Source: Eubacterium sp. (GTDB lineage: Bacteria; Bacillota; Clostridia; Lachnospirales; Lachnospiraceae). Taken from it: DNA of 35,801 bases. The position numbers and the translations under genes were made by a program. Where the stretch lies: the NCBI GenBank assembly GCA_017614395.1, contig JAGABX010000002.1:1-35801 (forward strand), written 5' to 3'. The notes under the pieces are model-generated. The model was not told the DNA's origin. It did not search any database and was given only the letters and a program-made list of their open reading frames with translations. Numbering within the stretch: position 1 is the first letter of the stretch; each line of letters begins with the position of its first letter. Positions 6,681-14,494 of the stretch are shown here, one piece after another.

Positions 6681-6767
6681 AAAACCTTGAAAGTTCTAGC
6701 AAAAGTGCTAATTGGATTAGCAGCCCTCATAGCATCAATTGCAGAACTTATCAAGGCGGTTACATAG
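6663..6767 (+). CDS. small lysine-headed membrane peptide (34 aa), toxin-like
   Basis: Not in any family I can name with certainty. The peptide has a strongly basic head (MKKKHRKTLKVLAK) and one hydrophobic span (V-L-I-G-L-A-A-L-I-A-S-I-A), then E-L-I-K-A-V-T. AAAGGGGG precedes ATG 6663. It is driven by a consensus promoter at 6591 and followed immediately by a GC-rich hairpin and a reverse-strand promoter. Size, topology and surroundings resemble type I toxins such as Fst-like peptides, but no residue-level match is visible. A role as a phage-encoded signalling or holin-modulating peptide is also possible. A second peptide with the same layout is at 32744. Confidence 0.68.
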   Translation: MKKKHRKTLKVLAKVLIGLAALIASIAELIKAVT

Positions 6768-6792
6768 GAGCAAGGGGCGCGAGCCCCTCTCC
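6767..6792. other. GC-rich stem-loop directly after the peptide stop
   Basis: AGGGGC and GCCCCT form a 6-bp stem with a GCGA (GNRA-type) loop, extended by GGAG/CTCC beyond a two-base bulge. There is no U tract on the plus strand, so it is not a typical terminator. It coincides with the expected 5' end of an RNA from the reverse promoter at 6800-6828, making it a possible recognition loop for a sense-antisense pair. Confidence 0.6.
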
Positions 6793-6799
6793 TATCCTC

Positions 6800-6828
6800 A
6801 TTATATAATAGAAAGGAGGAAATATCAA
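6800..6828 (-). promoter_or_regulatory. candidate antisense promoter of module 1
   Basis: Reading the minus strand, TTGATA (6828-6823) and TATAAT (6805-6800) are separated by exactly 17 bases. Transcription would start near 6793 and run back across the hairpin and into the membrane-peptide gene. The region is AT-rich and overlaps the ribosome site of the next gene, so chance is possible, but the second module has a promoter at the same relative place. Confidence 0.45.
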
Positions 6829-6829
6829 T

Positions 6830-6982
6830 ATGAAGTTCGGATATTTTTTAATGATATTTGCGTGGATATATCACATCGTATCGAGTGGTACGGTAGTATC
6901 AGCTATATTTTTAGGAGTAGCTGGCATATGGATATTGTTAGATGCGTTCAAAGATTGGAGGTGTAAAAAGAATGGCGAGTAA
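6830..6982 (+). CDS. small two-span membrane protein (50 aa)
   Basis: AAAGGAGG precedes ATG 6830. The product has two hydrophobic segments (about residues 4-18 and 21-38) separated by an S-S-G-T turn, and a basic tail (D-W-R-C-K-K-N-G-E). The stop overlaps the start of the ribbon-helix-helix-like gene. No family is recognised. Together with the upstream peptide it makes a pair of membrane proteins, echoed at 32744 and 32933. Confidence 0.6.
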   Translation: MKFGYFLMIFAWIYHIVSSGTVVSAIFLGVAGIWILLDAFKDWRCKKNGE

Positions 6983-7166
6983 GCAATCAGAGGCAACACG
7001 TCGGTATGAGGCGAAAGCTGGGTGGATATCAAGAACATACAAACTCAAGAGAGATGTCGTAGACGAGTTCAAGGCTACATGTGAAGCCGTAGGAGTATCA
7101 CAAGCCAGCCAGCTCATGGCGATGATGGAGGATTTTATTAAAAAAAATAAAGATGACACACAATGA
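6972..7166 (+). CDS. ribbon-helix-helix-like DNA-binding protein (64 aa)
   Basis: ATG 6972 follows GGAGGT and overlaps the end of the upstream membrane gene. The basic protein carries a strand (I-S-R-T-Y-K-L-K-R-D-V-V-D-E-F-K) followed by two helices (C-E-A-V-G-V-S-Q-A-S-Q-L-M-A-M-M-E-D-F-I), the shape of Arc/CopG or antitoxin-type ribbon-helix-helix proteins. It is a good candidate for the repressor of the palindrome at 6596-6611. It could equally be a free-standing phage regulator. Confidence 0.68.
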   Translation: MASKQSEATRRYEAKAGWISRTYKLKRDVVDEFKATCEAVGVSQASQLMAMMEDFIKKNKDDTQ

Positions 7167-7181
7167 CACATTAACATGTGT
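7166..7181. repeat. short inverted repeat
   Basis: ACACAT (7166-7171) and ATGTGT (7176-7181) are perfect arms around a four-base centre, starting at the stop codon of the ribbon-helix-helix-like gene. The half-site is the same six bases as the operator at 34102-34122, but arranged in the opposite order. It could bind a regulator or be part of the transcript end. Confidence 0.4.
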
Positions 7182-7197
7182 TATAGTGTAATCAGCG

Positions 7198-7230
7198 AAA
7201 AGCGTTCACGAAAGCCGTGGGCGCTTTTTT
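7198..7230 (+). terminator. rho-independent terminator after module 1
   Basis: GCG-TT-CACG pairs with CGTG-GG-CGC around a short loop, flanked by AAAA before and a run of six T after. It should end the module-1 transcript and isolate the late operon that begins with TerS. Confidence 0.75.
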
Positions 7231-7374
7231 GATTGTGATAGGTTCTGTGAAAACCCAAAAAATAGAATTGCGGGGCATCGAGCGCAATCGAGGGGTAGCT
7301 ACAATACCGAAAATAGGTCATTTGCGTTTGCGAAATTTTAAACATTTTCATTTTTGAATCCGTAGGAGGGAGAG
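7231..7374. other. non-coding region before TerS, candidate cos/packaging site
   Basis: No ORF with a ribosome site is present. The segment lies directly before a lambda-type TerS/TerL pair, where lambdoid cos sites sit. It contains two copies of ATCGAG at 7277-7282 and 7287-7292, one helical turn apart, framed by GGGG on both sides, and a TTTGCGTTTGCG repeat further on. Assignment as cos rests on position and these repeats only. Confidence 0.4.
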
Positions 7375-8145
7375 ATGGCAGAAACGACGAAAAAACAGAC
7401 CATGAAGAGGTCAACGCCTGCCAAAAAACCTGCTGCGAAAACGCAGCGAAAACCTGCGACCAAACGCAAATCAACGACCAAGACACAACCGGCAAAGAAG
7501 ACGGCCGGCAGGCAGGCTACCAAGACGGCTGAGACGAAAACTAAACCGACTACAAAGGCAGCGGTCGAACAGGAACCAGTGCAGGGTATCGAGACGCTGA
7601 CGGTTACTGCAGCCCAGCTTATGGATATATGTGGATTGACTGGCCAGAGAATAAGACAGTATGCCGAAGAGGGCACGATGAAGCGTGTAGCACACGGACG
7701 CTACGAACTCATCTCATCGGTCAAGGCATACATCCAGTCTCTGAAACTTCAGTCAAAAGCAAAACGGCGTGATGACATTCTCCCGGATCAGGTTCAGCAC
7801 ATCGATACGGAGAGAGCCATCCACGAACATATCAAGATCGAGATGTCAAAGATTCGCCTGGCACTCATGGAGGGAAGAGTTCACAAAGCAGAAGATATCG
7901 AGAGAGTCATGACGGATATGCTCATGAGATTCAAAAGCAAACTGCAGGCGATCCCATCACAGATTGCGCCGACGCTGGAGGGTAAGAACAAAGGTCAGAT
8001 CAAGAGTCTTCTGGATATAGAGATAGAGAAAGCACTGGATGAATTGTCAGAATACGACGCCGAGGATTTCCGGAGCGATGATTATATAGATATTCCGGAT
8101 GAAGAGGTCGAGGCGGTGATGAGCAGTGGAAAGAAAGACGCGTGA
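7375..8145 (+). CDS. terminase small subunit (gpNu1-like) with histone-like tail
   Basis: GGAGGG precedes ATG 7375. The first 65 residues are an extreme Lys/Thr/Ala/Pro tract (K-R-S-T-P-A-K-K-P-A-A-K) resembling histone H1 tails. A winged helix follows (L-T-V-T-A-A-Q-L-M-D-I-C-G-L-T-G-Q-R-I-R-Q-Y-A), as in lambda gpNu1, which recognises cos DNA. The rest is helical with an acidic C-terminus suited to binding TerL. The gene overlaps TerL by 20 bases. At 256 residues it is longer than gpNu1 (181), due mainly to the tail. Confidence 0.85.
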   Translation: MAETTKKQTMKRSTPAKKPAAKTQRKPATKRKSTTKTQPAKKTAGRQATKTAETKTKPTTKAAVEQEPVQGIETLTVTAAQLMDICGLTGQRIRQYAEEGTMKRVAHGRYELISSVKAYIQSLKLQSKAKRRDDILPDQVQHIDTERAIHEHIKIEMSKIRLALMEGRVHKAEDIERVMTDMLMRFKSKLQAIPSQIAPTLEGKNKGQIKSLLDIEIEKALDELSEYDAEDFRSDDYIDIPDEEVEAVMSSGKKDA

Positions 8146-10000
8146 ACTCGTAAAAGGCATCTTCAAGGTGCTGAAATCGAAAAAGCGGATCAAGGTATCC
8201 GAGTGGGCTGAGCAGAATATGGTGTTGCCGGCGTCATCAGCCGTAAGCGGAAGATTCTCATGCGCAGCTGTTCCATATCAGAGAGAGATCATGGACGCGA
8301 TCATAGATCCGGATGTCCAGTCAGTCACTGTCATGAGTTCCGCACAGATCGGAAAGACAACAATCATCCTGATCTTGATCGGATATTTCATAGAGCACGA
8401 ACCATCAACAATCATGATGGTCATGCCAACAATCGACACAATGGAGCGATTTTCAAAATCGAGAATCGCGTCACTGATAGATGATGTCAAGTGCCTGAAA
8501 GACATTTTAGGTGAGGATAGCAAAAAGTCAGGTAACACTATCCTATATAAAGAATTTGCCGGAGGGTATCTGGTTTGCTCCGGAGCGAACTCACCGGCAT
8601 CACTGGCATCCACACCGATCCGGATCGTTCTCATGGATGAGATAGACAAATATCCGGATTCGGCCGGCAAAGAGGGAAACCCGATAAGGCTGGCTGAAAA
8701 GCGTGCTACAAGTTACTGGAACAAAAAGTTTTTTAAGTCGTCAACGCCGTCCATAGCAACACAGTCAAAGATCGAAGAGGAATATGAAAAGGGAACAATG
8801 GAAAAATGGTGCGTTCAATGTCCGTGTTGCGGTACATATCAGCCATACGAGTGGGAAAGGATAGATTTTGCCACCGTGGGAATGAAGTGCATAGACTGTG
8901 GCGAGATCAGTGAGGAAAAGTTTTGGAAAGAATCTGATCATAAATGGATCCCGGGAAGACCTGAGATAAAAAACCACAGGAGTTTCCACTTAAACGCCCT
9001 TGCATCGCCATGGACGGAATGGCAGGAACTGATTGATCAGTTCAACAACGCCATGGAGAGAGTGAAAAAGTTCCACGACACAGAGGATTTGAAAACATTC
9101 TACAATTCAGTGCTCGGAGAAACATGGGATGATACCCGCGTGGACGAAAAGGCACAGAGCAAGGATGAACTCATAACGAGGGCAGAGGATTACGGTTGTG
9201 AGGTTCCGGATGGAGTCATCATGGTAACGGCGGCGGTCGATGTCCAGGACAATCGCTTTGAGGTCGAGCTGAGAGGCTGGGCAAGAGAATATGAAACGTG
9301 GGGCTTATATAAAACCGAGATATTCGGGGATATCGAAATGGATGATGTCTGGCATGAGTTAGAGCAGTACATCACCCAGACGCTGGAGTATTCCGACGGC
9401 AGAAAGATTGGTGTCGTAGCCACGGCAATAGACACCGGTGGATCACACACAGAGTCCGTTTACCGTCATTGCAAATACATGCTCGATAAAGGACTGACCA
9501 TATATCCGGTCAAGGGATTTGCAAACAAAGAGGGTGCGAAACTCCTATACAAGGCAAGCCGCGCAGAAGTTACAGAGCTCTTGCCAAACGGGAAAAAGAT
9601 TGTCAGGGATATGATCCCTCTGCAGATCCTCGGAGTTGACGCCGGCAAAGAGATGATTCAGAACCGATTAAAGATAGAAGATCCGGGCGAGGGCTATTGT
9701 CATTTTCCGGACGATGAGAGCAGAGGTTACGATGAGGTCTATTATGACGGCTTGACATCGGAGCACAAGGTGACAACGAGGAAGAATGGACGCCTGCAGA
9801 CCAAATGGGTAAAGAAAAGAGGCGTGGCAAACGAGCCGTTAGATCTCTTTAACTATAATCTGGCTGCGTGCATGATCAGAAACCCATCGTGGGACAAGCT
9901 CGAGATGAAAGTGGAAAAAGGCATAGATTACACACAAAAAAAGCCGGGATCCGTTGCAAAGCGACGGTCAAGGCGCAGAACAATACGAGGTGATATCTGA
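8126..10000 (+). CDS. terminase large subunit, gpA family
   Basis: The 624-residue protein matches the lambda gpA type motor. It shows Walker A (SSAQIGKTT, about 71-79), Walker B (I-V-L-M-D-E-I-D, about 167-174), a four-cysteine knuckle (C-P-C-C-G ... C-I-D-C-G), and the nuclease-domain start A-V-D-V-Q-D-N-R. It packages DNA into the prohead with ATP and cuts cos. GTG 8126 is used as start, overlapping TerS. Its family predicts cos-type packaging rather than headful. Confidence 0.95.
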   Translation: MERKTRELVKGIFKVLKSKKRIKVSEWAEQNMVLPASSAVSGRFSCAAVPYQREIMDAIIDPDVQSVTVMSSAQIGKTTIILILIGYFIEHEPSTIMMVMPTIDTMERFSKSRIASLIDDVKCLKDILGEDSKKSGNTILYKEFAGGYLVCSGANSPASLASTPIRIVLMDEIDKYPDSAGKEGNPIRLAEKRATSYWNKKFFKSSTPSIATQSKIEEEYEKGTMEKWCVQCPCCGTYQPYEWERIDFATVGMKCIDCGEISEEKFWKESDHKWIPGRPEIKNHRSFHLNALASPWTEWQELIDQFNNAMERVKKFHDTEDLKTFYNSVLGETWDDTRVDEKAQSKDELITRAEDYGCEVPDGVIMVTAAVDVQDNRFEVELRGWAREYETWGLYKTEIFGDIEMDDVWHELEQYITQTLEYSDGRKIGVVATAIDTGGSHTESVYRHCKYMLDKGLTIYPVKGFANKEGAKLLYKASRAEVTELLPNGKKIVRDMIPLQILGVDAGKEMIQNRLKIEDPGEGYCHFPDDESRGYDEVYYDGLTSEHKVTTRKNGRLQTKWVKKRGVANEPLDLFNYNLAACMIRNPSWDKLEMKVEKGIDYTQKKPGSVAKRRSRRRTIRGDI

Positions 10001-10242
10001 TGGCAGAGTCGAGATCGGTAAAAATGAGAATAGAAAGCGTCAGGCGGCGCCTTGATCTGTACTACGAAGCGGAGGAGGCGATCCTGAATGCAAAATCATT
10101 CAAGATCGGCTCCCAGCAGGTCACGATGGCTGACCTGGACGATGTTCAGAAAACAATCAAGGAACTCGAAGCGAAGCTGGACGCGCTCGAAACAAGAGGA
10201 ACAGAAAAACGCAGAGTCGGACGCGCGGTATTCTACGATTGA
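10000..10242 (+). CDS. gpW-like head-tail connector, DUF6148-like
   Basis: This 80-residue protein overlaps the last base of TerL. It has a helix (L-D-L-Y-Y-E-A-E-E-A-I-L-N-A), the typical S-F-K-I-G-S-Q-Q-V-T-M-A-D-L hairpin, a second helix (I-K-E-L-E-A-K-L-D-A-L-E), and a basic end (R-R-V-G-R-A-V-F-Y-D). Small proteins of this type occupy the lambda gpW position between TerL and portal and complete the head for tail joining. Confidence 0.78.
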   Translation: MAESRSVKMRIESVRRRLDLYYEAEEAILNAKSFKIGSQQVTMADLDDVQKTIKELEAKLDALETRGTEKRRVGRAVFYD

Positions 10243-10252
10243 GAGGTAATGA

Positions 10253-11863
10253 ATGAACGCATTTGAAAGAGCTATATCAGCCATATCACCATCATGGGGA
10301 GCAAAAAGAGCAGAAAGACAGGTCAATATTGAAAAGAACGCTCTGAAATTGAAAGCTATTCAGCTGGCAAACGATACGCTCACTCCGGAAAACTCAGGAT
10401 ATTCCCACGGCGGTGCAAGCCACAGACGTCCTGCGACAAAGAGGTGGGATGCGGAATCAGGAAGTCCGGAGAGAGATATCGAGGAAAACCGCAAGGAGCT
10501 GCGCGAGAGATCGAGAGACCTTTATATGAACTCTCCGTTAGGGGCAGCGGCTATCAACTCAACGAGAACGAATGTGGTAGGATCCGGACTGATCCCGAAA
10601 CCGAAAATCGACTATATCACATTGAACATGCCGAAAGAACAGGCTGAAATCATAGAGGATAAGATAAAAAAAGAATTCAGGATGTGGGCAGAGTCGAGCC
10701 TCTGCGATAACAACGATCAGAACAATTTTTATGAATTGCAGCAGATTGCTTTCGCAGACTGGTTAAAAAATGGAGAGGAGTTCTGTCTGATCCGGTATGA
10801 TTCCGAGACGCCTTATATGCCGTATCAGCTGAGACTAAAGTTGGTGGAGGCTGACAGAATCAGTTCGCCCGGATCCATGGATGGGGATTACAGTCAGGCT
10901 TCGCGCCTGATTGAGTCAGGAAACACCATCATCAACGGTGTAGAGATCGACAAAAAAGGAAAAGTCATAGCGTACCATATCAGCTCCACATTCCCGGGGG
11001 ACATCGGGAATGAACAGACCACATGGAAGCGCATCGAAAAGAGAGGAAAAAAGACAGGAAACCCGAATATCCTGCACATGTTTAACGCAGAAAGGGCTGA
11101 CCAGTACAGGGGCGTTCCGTTCCTGGCTCCGATCATTGAGACGCTGAAACAGATCACAAGATACACAGAAGCAGAGATCACGGCGGCGCTTATCGGAGCA
11201 ATCTTTTCCATATTCGTAACGACAGAGACGGGCGATGATATCGGCGAGTATGTAGGCGATGATGTCGAAGAGGAAACACCGCCGGATCAGGAGGATGACG
11301 AGATCGTTCTTTCGACCGGCGCAAGTGTTCACTTTCTGAAAGAGGGTGAAAAGGTCAATGCTGTCCAGGCAACACATCCGACAGGAAATTTTGAGCAGTT
11401 TGTCGGTCAGATGGCGGTTCATGTGGGAGCGGCATTAGAGATTGCACCCGAAGTTCTTCAGAAAAAGTTTGCACTGTCATTTTCTGCAGCAAAAGGTGCA
11501 ATGTCGGAAACATGGAAAGCGTTCCGGATGAGACGCAGGTGGTTCATCACAGACTTTTGTCAGGAAGTTTACAAGCTCTGGATGAACGAGGCTGTATCAA
11601 AAGGCAGAATCATTGCACCGGGATATTTCACTGATCCGTCAATCCGGGCGGCATATACGAATTGCACATGGACGGGACCGGCACCCGGGGCGCTGGATCC
11701 GGGCAAAGAGGTGGACGCGGCAATCAAGAGAATAGATGCAGGTCTGTCAACTCATGAGGAAGAGGCAACATCAATCAACGGTACTGATTTTGATGATAAC
11801 GTAAGGACGCTCGTAAGAGAGTATGAAATGTTAAGCCAGATTGACAAAGGAGGCAACGAATGA
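10253..11863 (+). CDS. portal protein, lambda gpB family
   Basis: The 536-residue protein has lambda-portal hallmarks: the early R-x-R-D-L-Y-M-N-S-P-L-G-A-A-A-I segment with T-R-T-N-V-V-G-S-G-L, H-M-F-N-A-E-R-A-D-Q-Y-R-G-V-P-F-L-A-P, and the C-terminal W-T-G-P-A-P-G-A-L-D-P region. It forms the dodecameric ring for DNA passage at the capsid vertex. GAGAGG precedes the ATG. The stop overlaps the protease start by four bases. Confidence 0.94.
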   Translation: MNAFERAISAISPSWGAKRAERQVNIEKNALKLKAIQLANDTLTPENSGYSHGGASHRRPATKRWDAESGSPERDIEENRKELRERSRDLYMNSPLGAAAINSTRTNVVGSGLIPKPKIDYITLNMPKEQAEIIEDKIKKEFRMWAESSLCDNNDQNNFYELQQIAFADWLKNGEEFCLIRYDSETPYMPYQLRLKLVEADRISSPGSMDGDYSQASRLIESGNTIINGVEIDKKGKVIAYHISSTFPGDIGNEQTTWKRIEKRGKKTGNPNILHMFNAERADQYRGVPFLAPIIETLKQITRYTEAEITAALIGAIFSIFVTTETGDDIGEYVGDDVEEETPPDQEDDEIVLSTGASVHFLKEGEKVNAVQATHPTGNFEQFVGQMAVHVGAALEIAPEVLQKKFALSFSAAKGAMSETWKAFRMRRRWFITDFCQEVYKLWMNEAVSKGRIIAPGYFTDPSIRAAYTNCTWTGPAPGALDPGKEVDAAIKRIDAGLSTHEEEATSINGTDFDDNVRTLVREYEMLSQIDKGGNE

Positions 11864-12957
11864 AAATCAATGTAAAAGGTCCTATCGTAGATGATATGAC
11901 CGGCTGGGTGTACGACTATTTCAAAATGGATTCCGTGTATCCCAAAAAACTCGAAAAAGCACTTGAGGAGGCAAACGGCGAGGAGATTACGCTTGAAATC
12001 AACTCATACGGAGGTATGTGCGTACCGGCATTCGATATGTACAAAATGATCAGGGATTATGAGGGAGAGGTCACTGCCCACGTGACAGCGGCGGTATCCG
12101 CGGCAACATTCTTCGCCTGTGCGGCAAATAAAACGCTGATGAGCGATGCGGCAATCTTTATGATCCACAACACGCAGAGTATGGCAGCCGGGGATTATAG
12201 GGATATGGAAAAAGAAGCAGATTCCCTCAAAGAGTTCAATACAGCCATCATCAATGTGTATCAGCGAAAGACCGGCATGAATGCCGATGAGCTGCAGGCG
12301 ATGATGGACAATGACACATATATGTCGCCGCAAAAGGCAATCGAACTCGGTTTTGCAGACGGTTGGATCTACGGAAAGCCGGAGAGCAATACAGAGCCTG
12401 TCGTTGCTGTGGCAGCGGTCGGACAGATCATCCCACAGGACAAGGCTCATGAATTATTCATGAAGCTCAACCAGATCGAACTTGAAACGACTGAAATTGA
12501 TGGAGACATCGTTCAGAATACAGACACTATCAACACAGAGAATTCAGAGACAGGAGGTACTGATATGAATCTCGAGGAATTTCTGGCAGCCAATCCGGAA
12601 GCTCAGGCAGAGCTGAATGCACGGATCGAGGCCGCAAAGAACGAAGCAGCAGAGGCCGCAAGAGCGGAGGGGGTTGCAAATGAGCGCGAGAGAATCAAGG
12701 CTCTCGATGAAATCGCATCCGGAGTGACAAGCGAAGCGTTGACGGACGCTAAGTATGGAGATGTCTGCGATGCAAAGGAACTGTCATATCGCGCGATGCT
12801 GGATGAAAAGAAGCGCATGGCGCAGTATATGGCAGAGGCAATCAGCGATTCAACACCGGCTGATGATGTTGCAGCGCAGCCCGCTGAGGATGAGAATCCG
12901 AATGCAGAAGCTGACGAGCTGGCAGCCATCGTAAACAAGCAGAGAGGAGGTAAGTGA
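11860..12957 (+). CDS. ClpP-type head maturation protease with scaffold domain (gpC-like)
   Basis: Residues 1-185 form a ClpP/S49-like serine protease: catalytic Ser80 in T-A-A-V-S-A-A-T, His103 in F-M-I-H-N-T, and Asp167 in E-L-G-F-A-D-G-W. Spacing matches other phage head proteases. After an acidic linker, residues 236-365 form a helical scaffold-like domain (E-A-A-K-N-E-A-A-E-A-A-R-A). This reproduces lambda gpC, whose 3' part is also made separately as the scaffold Nu3. It acts inside the prohead and is lost at maturation. Confidence 0.9.
   Translation: MKINVKGPIVDDMTGWVYDYFKMDSVYPKKLEKALEEANGEEITLEINSYGGMCVPAFDMYKMIRDYEGEVTAHVTAAVSAATFFACAANKTLMSDAAIFMIHNTQSMAAGDYRDMEKEADSLKEFNTAIINVYQRKTGMNADELQAMMDNDTYMSPQKAIELGFADGWIYGKPESNTEPVVAVAAVGQIIPQDKAHELFMKLNQIELETTEIDGDIVQNTDTINTENSETGGTDMNLEEFLAANPEAQAELNARIEAAKNEAAEAARAEGVANERERIKALDEIASGVTSEALTDAKYGDVCDAKELSYRAMLDEKKRMAQYMAEAISDSTPADDVAAQPAEDENPNAEADELAAIVNKQRGGK
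12565..12957 (+). CDS. nested scaffold protein (Nu3-like), internal start
   Basis: AGGAGGT (12552-12558) lies 6 bases before an in-frame ATG at 12565 within the protease gene. Initiation there gives a 130-residue helical, acidic protein (MNLEEFLAANPEAQAEL) that ends at the same stop. This is the lambda C/Nu3 nested arrangement. The perfect ribosome site inside a coding sequence is the key evidence; expression is inferred. Confidence 0.78.
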   Translation: MNLEEFLAANPEAQAELNARIEAAKNEAAEAARAEGVANERERIKALDEIASGVTSEALTDAKYGDVCDAKELSYRAMLDEKKRMAQYMAEAISDSTPADDVAAQPAEDENPNAEADELAAIVNKQRGGK

Positions 12958-12958
12958 T

Positions 12959-13321
12959 ATGCAGAACTTGAACGAGCATTACGTTACCAGCGCAGACGGA
13001 CTGATCTACGATGCCGGTTTCCCGGTGGAGTTTGATACGGTCACTATCGCGCTGACGCCTGGTACCGCTGGAGTGATCGCAAAGGGTCAGGTCATCGACC
13101 GTGTTGAGGATGAGGGTGAGATTTCCTACGCACCTCATGCCACATCCGGAGATGTATTCGCAATCGCAGCAGACAATGAGTCTTATGATGCGGCTGCTGA
13201 CGAGGTAACGGTTCCGATCATCGTATCCGGAAACGTAAAGACAAGCAAAATCGTAACTGATGTAGATCTGACAGACGCGGATGTATTAAGATTCCGTGAG
13301 CTGGGGATCAATTTGAGATGA
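12959..13321 (+). CDS. head decoration protein, lambda gpD-like
   Basis: The 120-residue protein lies between protease/scaffold and major capsid gene, the lambda gpD position. It is beta-rich (D-T-V-T-I-A-L, G-V-I-A-K-G-Q-V-I-D, A-I-A-A-D-N-E-S-Y-D-A, V-I-V-S-G-N-V), with the G-x-I-x-K-G-Q and A-D-x-x-Y-D-A motifs of the gpD family. Trimers stabilise the expanded capsid. GGAGG precedes the ATG. Confidence 0.86.
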   Translation: MQNLNEHYVTSADGLIYDAGFPVEFDTVTIALTPGTAGVIAKGQVIDRVEDEGEISYAPHATSGDVFAIAADNESYDAAADEVTVPIIVSGNVKTSKIVTDVDLTDADVLRFRELGINLR

Positions 13322-13334
13322 TAGGAGGATAAAA

Positions 13335-14402
13335 ATGGTAAAGGACACTTATCAGCTGATTCAGGCTGTAAAAAAGATGTACCCTGTAGTGAACTTTTTC
13401 AAGGATCGCTACTTTCCCGACATCAAGAGAAAGTTTTACGCTGAGGAGATCATGATCGACTCAAAGAAGCAGGGCAGAAAGATCGCTCCGTTTGTGATTC
13501 CGATGGTAAATGGAATCACCATGGAGGATGAAGCGTTCAGAACGGACATAATCAAGGCTCCGTACATCGCAATCAAGATGCCGATCACGGCAGAGGAGTT
13601 GTCTCATCGTGCATTCGGCGAGAACCCGGATTCCAACCGTTCACCGGAGCAGCGTCAGAAGGAGGTTGAGGCAGAGCATCTTGACGACCTGCGCAAGATG
13701 ATCATGCGCCGCTGGGAGAAGATGGGTACCGACATCATCACGACCGGCGAGGTTGTGATCGATCAGTATCCGGATGCGGCATCAGCAATCGCAGGAACAG
13801 GAGCCGTACAGAGAAAACTCTGCTACTACGACGGCTCTTTCGGAAACCGCTATATCATGGGCAAGAAACTTGTAAACATGACAGCGGCTGAAAAAATCGA
13901 CGCACTGTTCAAGATGGCTGGCACTCTTCGCAAGAGAGGATTCAAAAACAGCGATCTTGTGATCACATCAGATGTGGCTGCGACCCTGTTCGGAGACGCA
14001 GATTTCCTCGATTTCTACGATAAGCGTCGCGTGATCGTAGGAGAGATTAAGCCGGTCGAGACTCCGGAGGGTGTAGTTCATTCCGGAACTATCAATGTTC
14101 GCGGAGTAAACCTCGATATCTTCATCTATGACGAGTCCTTCGAGGATCTGGACGGAACCGAGGCTGAGTTCCTGCCTGCAGGTACCATCGCGATGCTTCG
14201 CCCCGGCTTAGGCAAGACTGCGTATGCTCAGGTGTCATTCGTCAAGGGCGAGAGCATGAAGTCATATGCGGATGCCCTCGTTCCGCGCGTCGTTCCCAAT
14301 GAGAATGACAACATCATCGTGGTTCAGATGTATTCCCGTCCGGTTCTTTATCCGGAGTACATCGACGGCTGGATCATCGCAGACGCAAACAAAGCAAACT
14401 GA
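13335..14402 (+). CDS. major capsid protein, lambda gpE family
   Basis: The 355-residue protein has gpE-type features: F-F-K-D-R-Y-F-P near the start, I-A-P-F-V-I-P, A-P-Y-I-A-I-K-M-P-I-T-A-E-E-L, R-R-W-E-K-M-G-T-D-I-I-T-T-G-E-V, and an E-loop/A-domain order like lambda gpE (341 aa). AGGAGG precedes the ATG. It is followed at once by a strong hairpin. It builds the HK97-fold icosahedral shell. Confidence 0.94.
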   Translation: MVKDTYQLIQAVKKMYPVVNFFKDRYFPDIKRKFYAEEIMIDSKKQGRKIAPFVIPMVNGITMEDEAFRTDIIKAPYIAIKMPITAEELSHRAFGENPDSNRSPEQRQKEVEAEHLDDLRKMIMRRWEKMGTDIITTGEVVIDQYPDAASAIAGTGAVQRKLCYYDGSFGNRYIMGKKLVNMTAAEKIDALFKMAGTLRKRGFKNSDLVITSDVAATLFGDADFLDFYDKRRVIVGEIKPVETPEGVVHSGTINVRGVNLDIFIYDESFEDLDGTEAEFLPAGTIAMLRPGLGKTAYAQVSFVKGESMKSYADALVPRVVPNENDNIIVVQMYSRPVLYPEYIDGWIIADANKAN

Positions 14403-14456
14403 TATGAAAGCTGAAACTCGCCGAGTGCAGTTTTAGTTATCATATATCCATGACCT

Positions 14457-14478
14457 GGCACCGGGCGTGCCCGGTGCC
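14457..14478. other. perfect GC hairpin after the major capsid gene
   Basis: GGCACCGGGC and GCCCGGTGCC are exact reverse complements around a GT centre, 55 bases after the capsid stop. No U run follows, so it is a weak or partial terminator at most. It may protect the 3' end of capsid mRNA or reduce read-through to the joining genes. Confidence 0.65.
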
Positions 14479-14494
14479 ATATACGGAGGAAACC

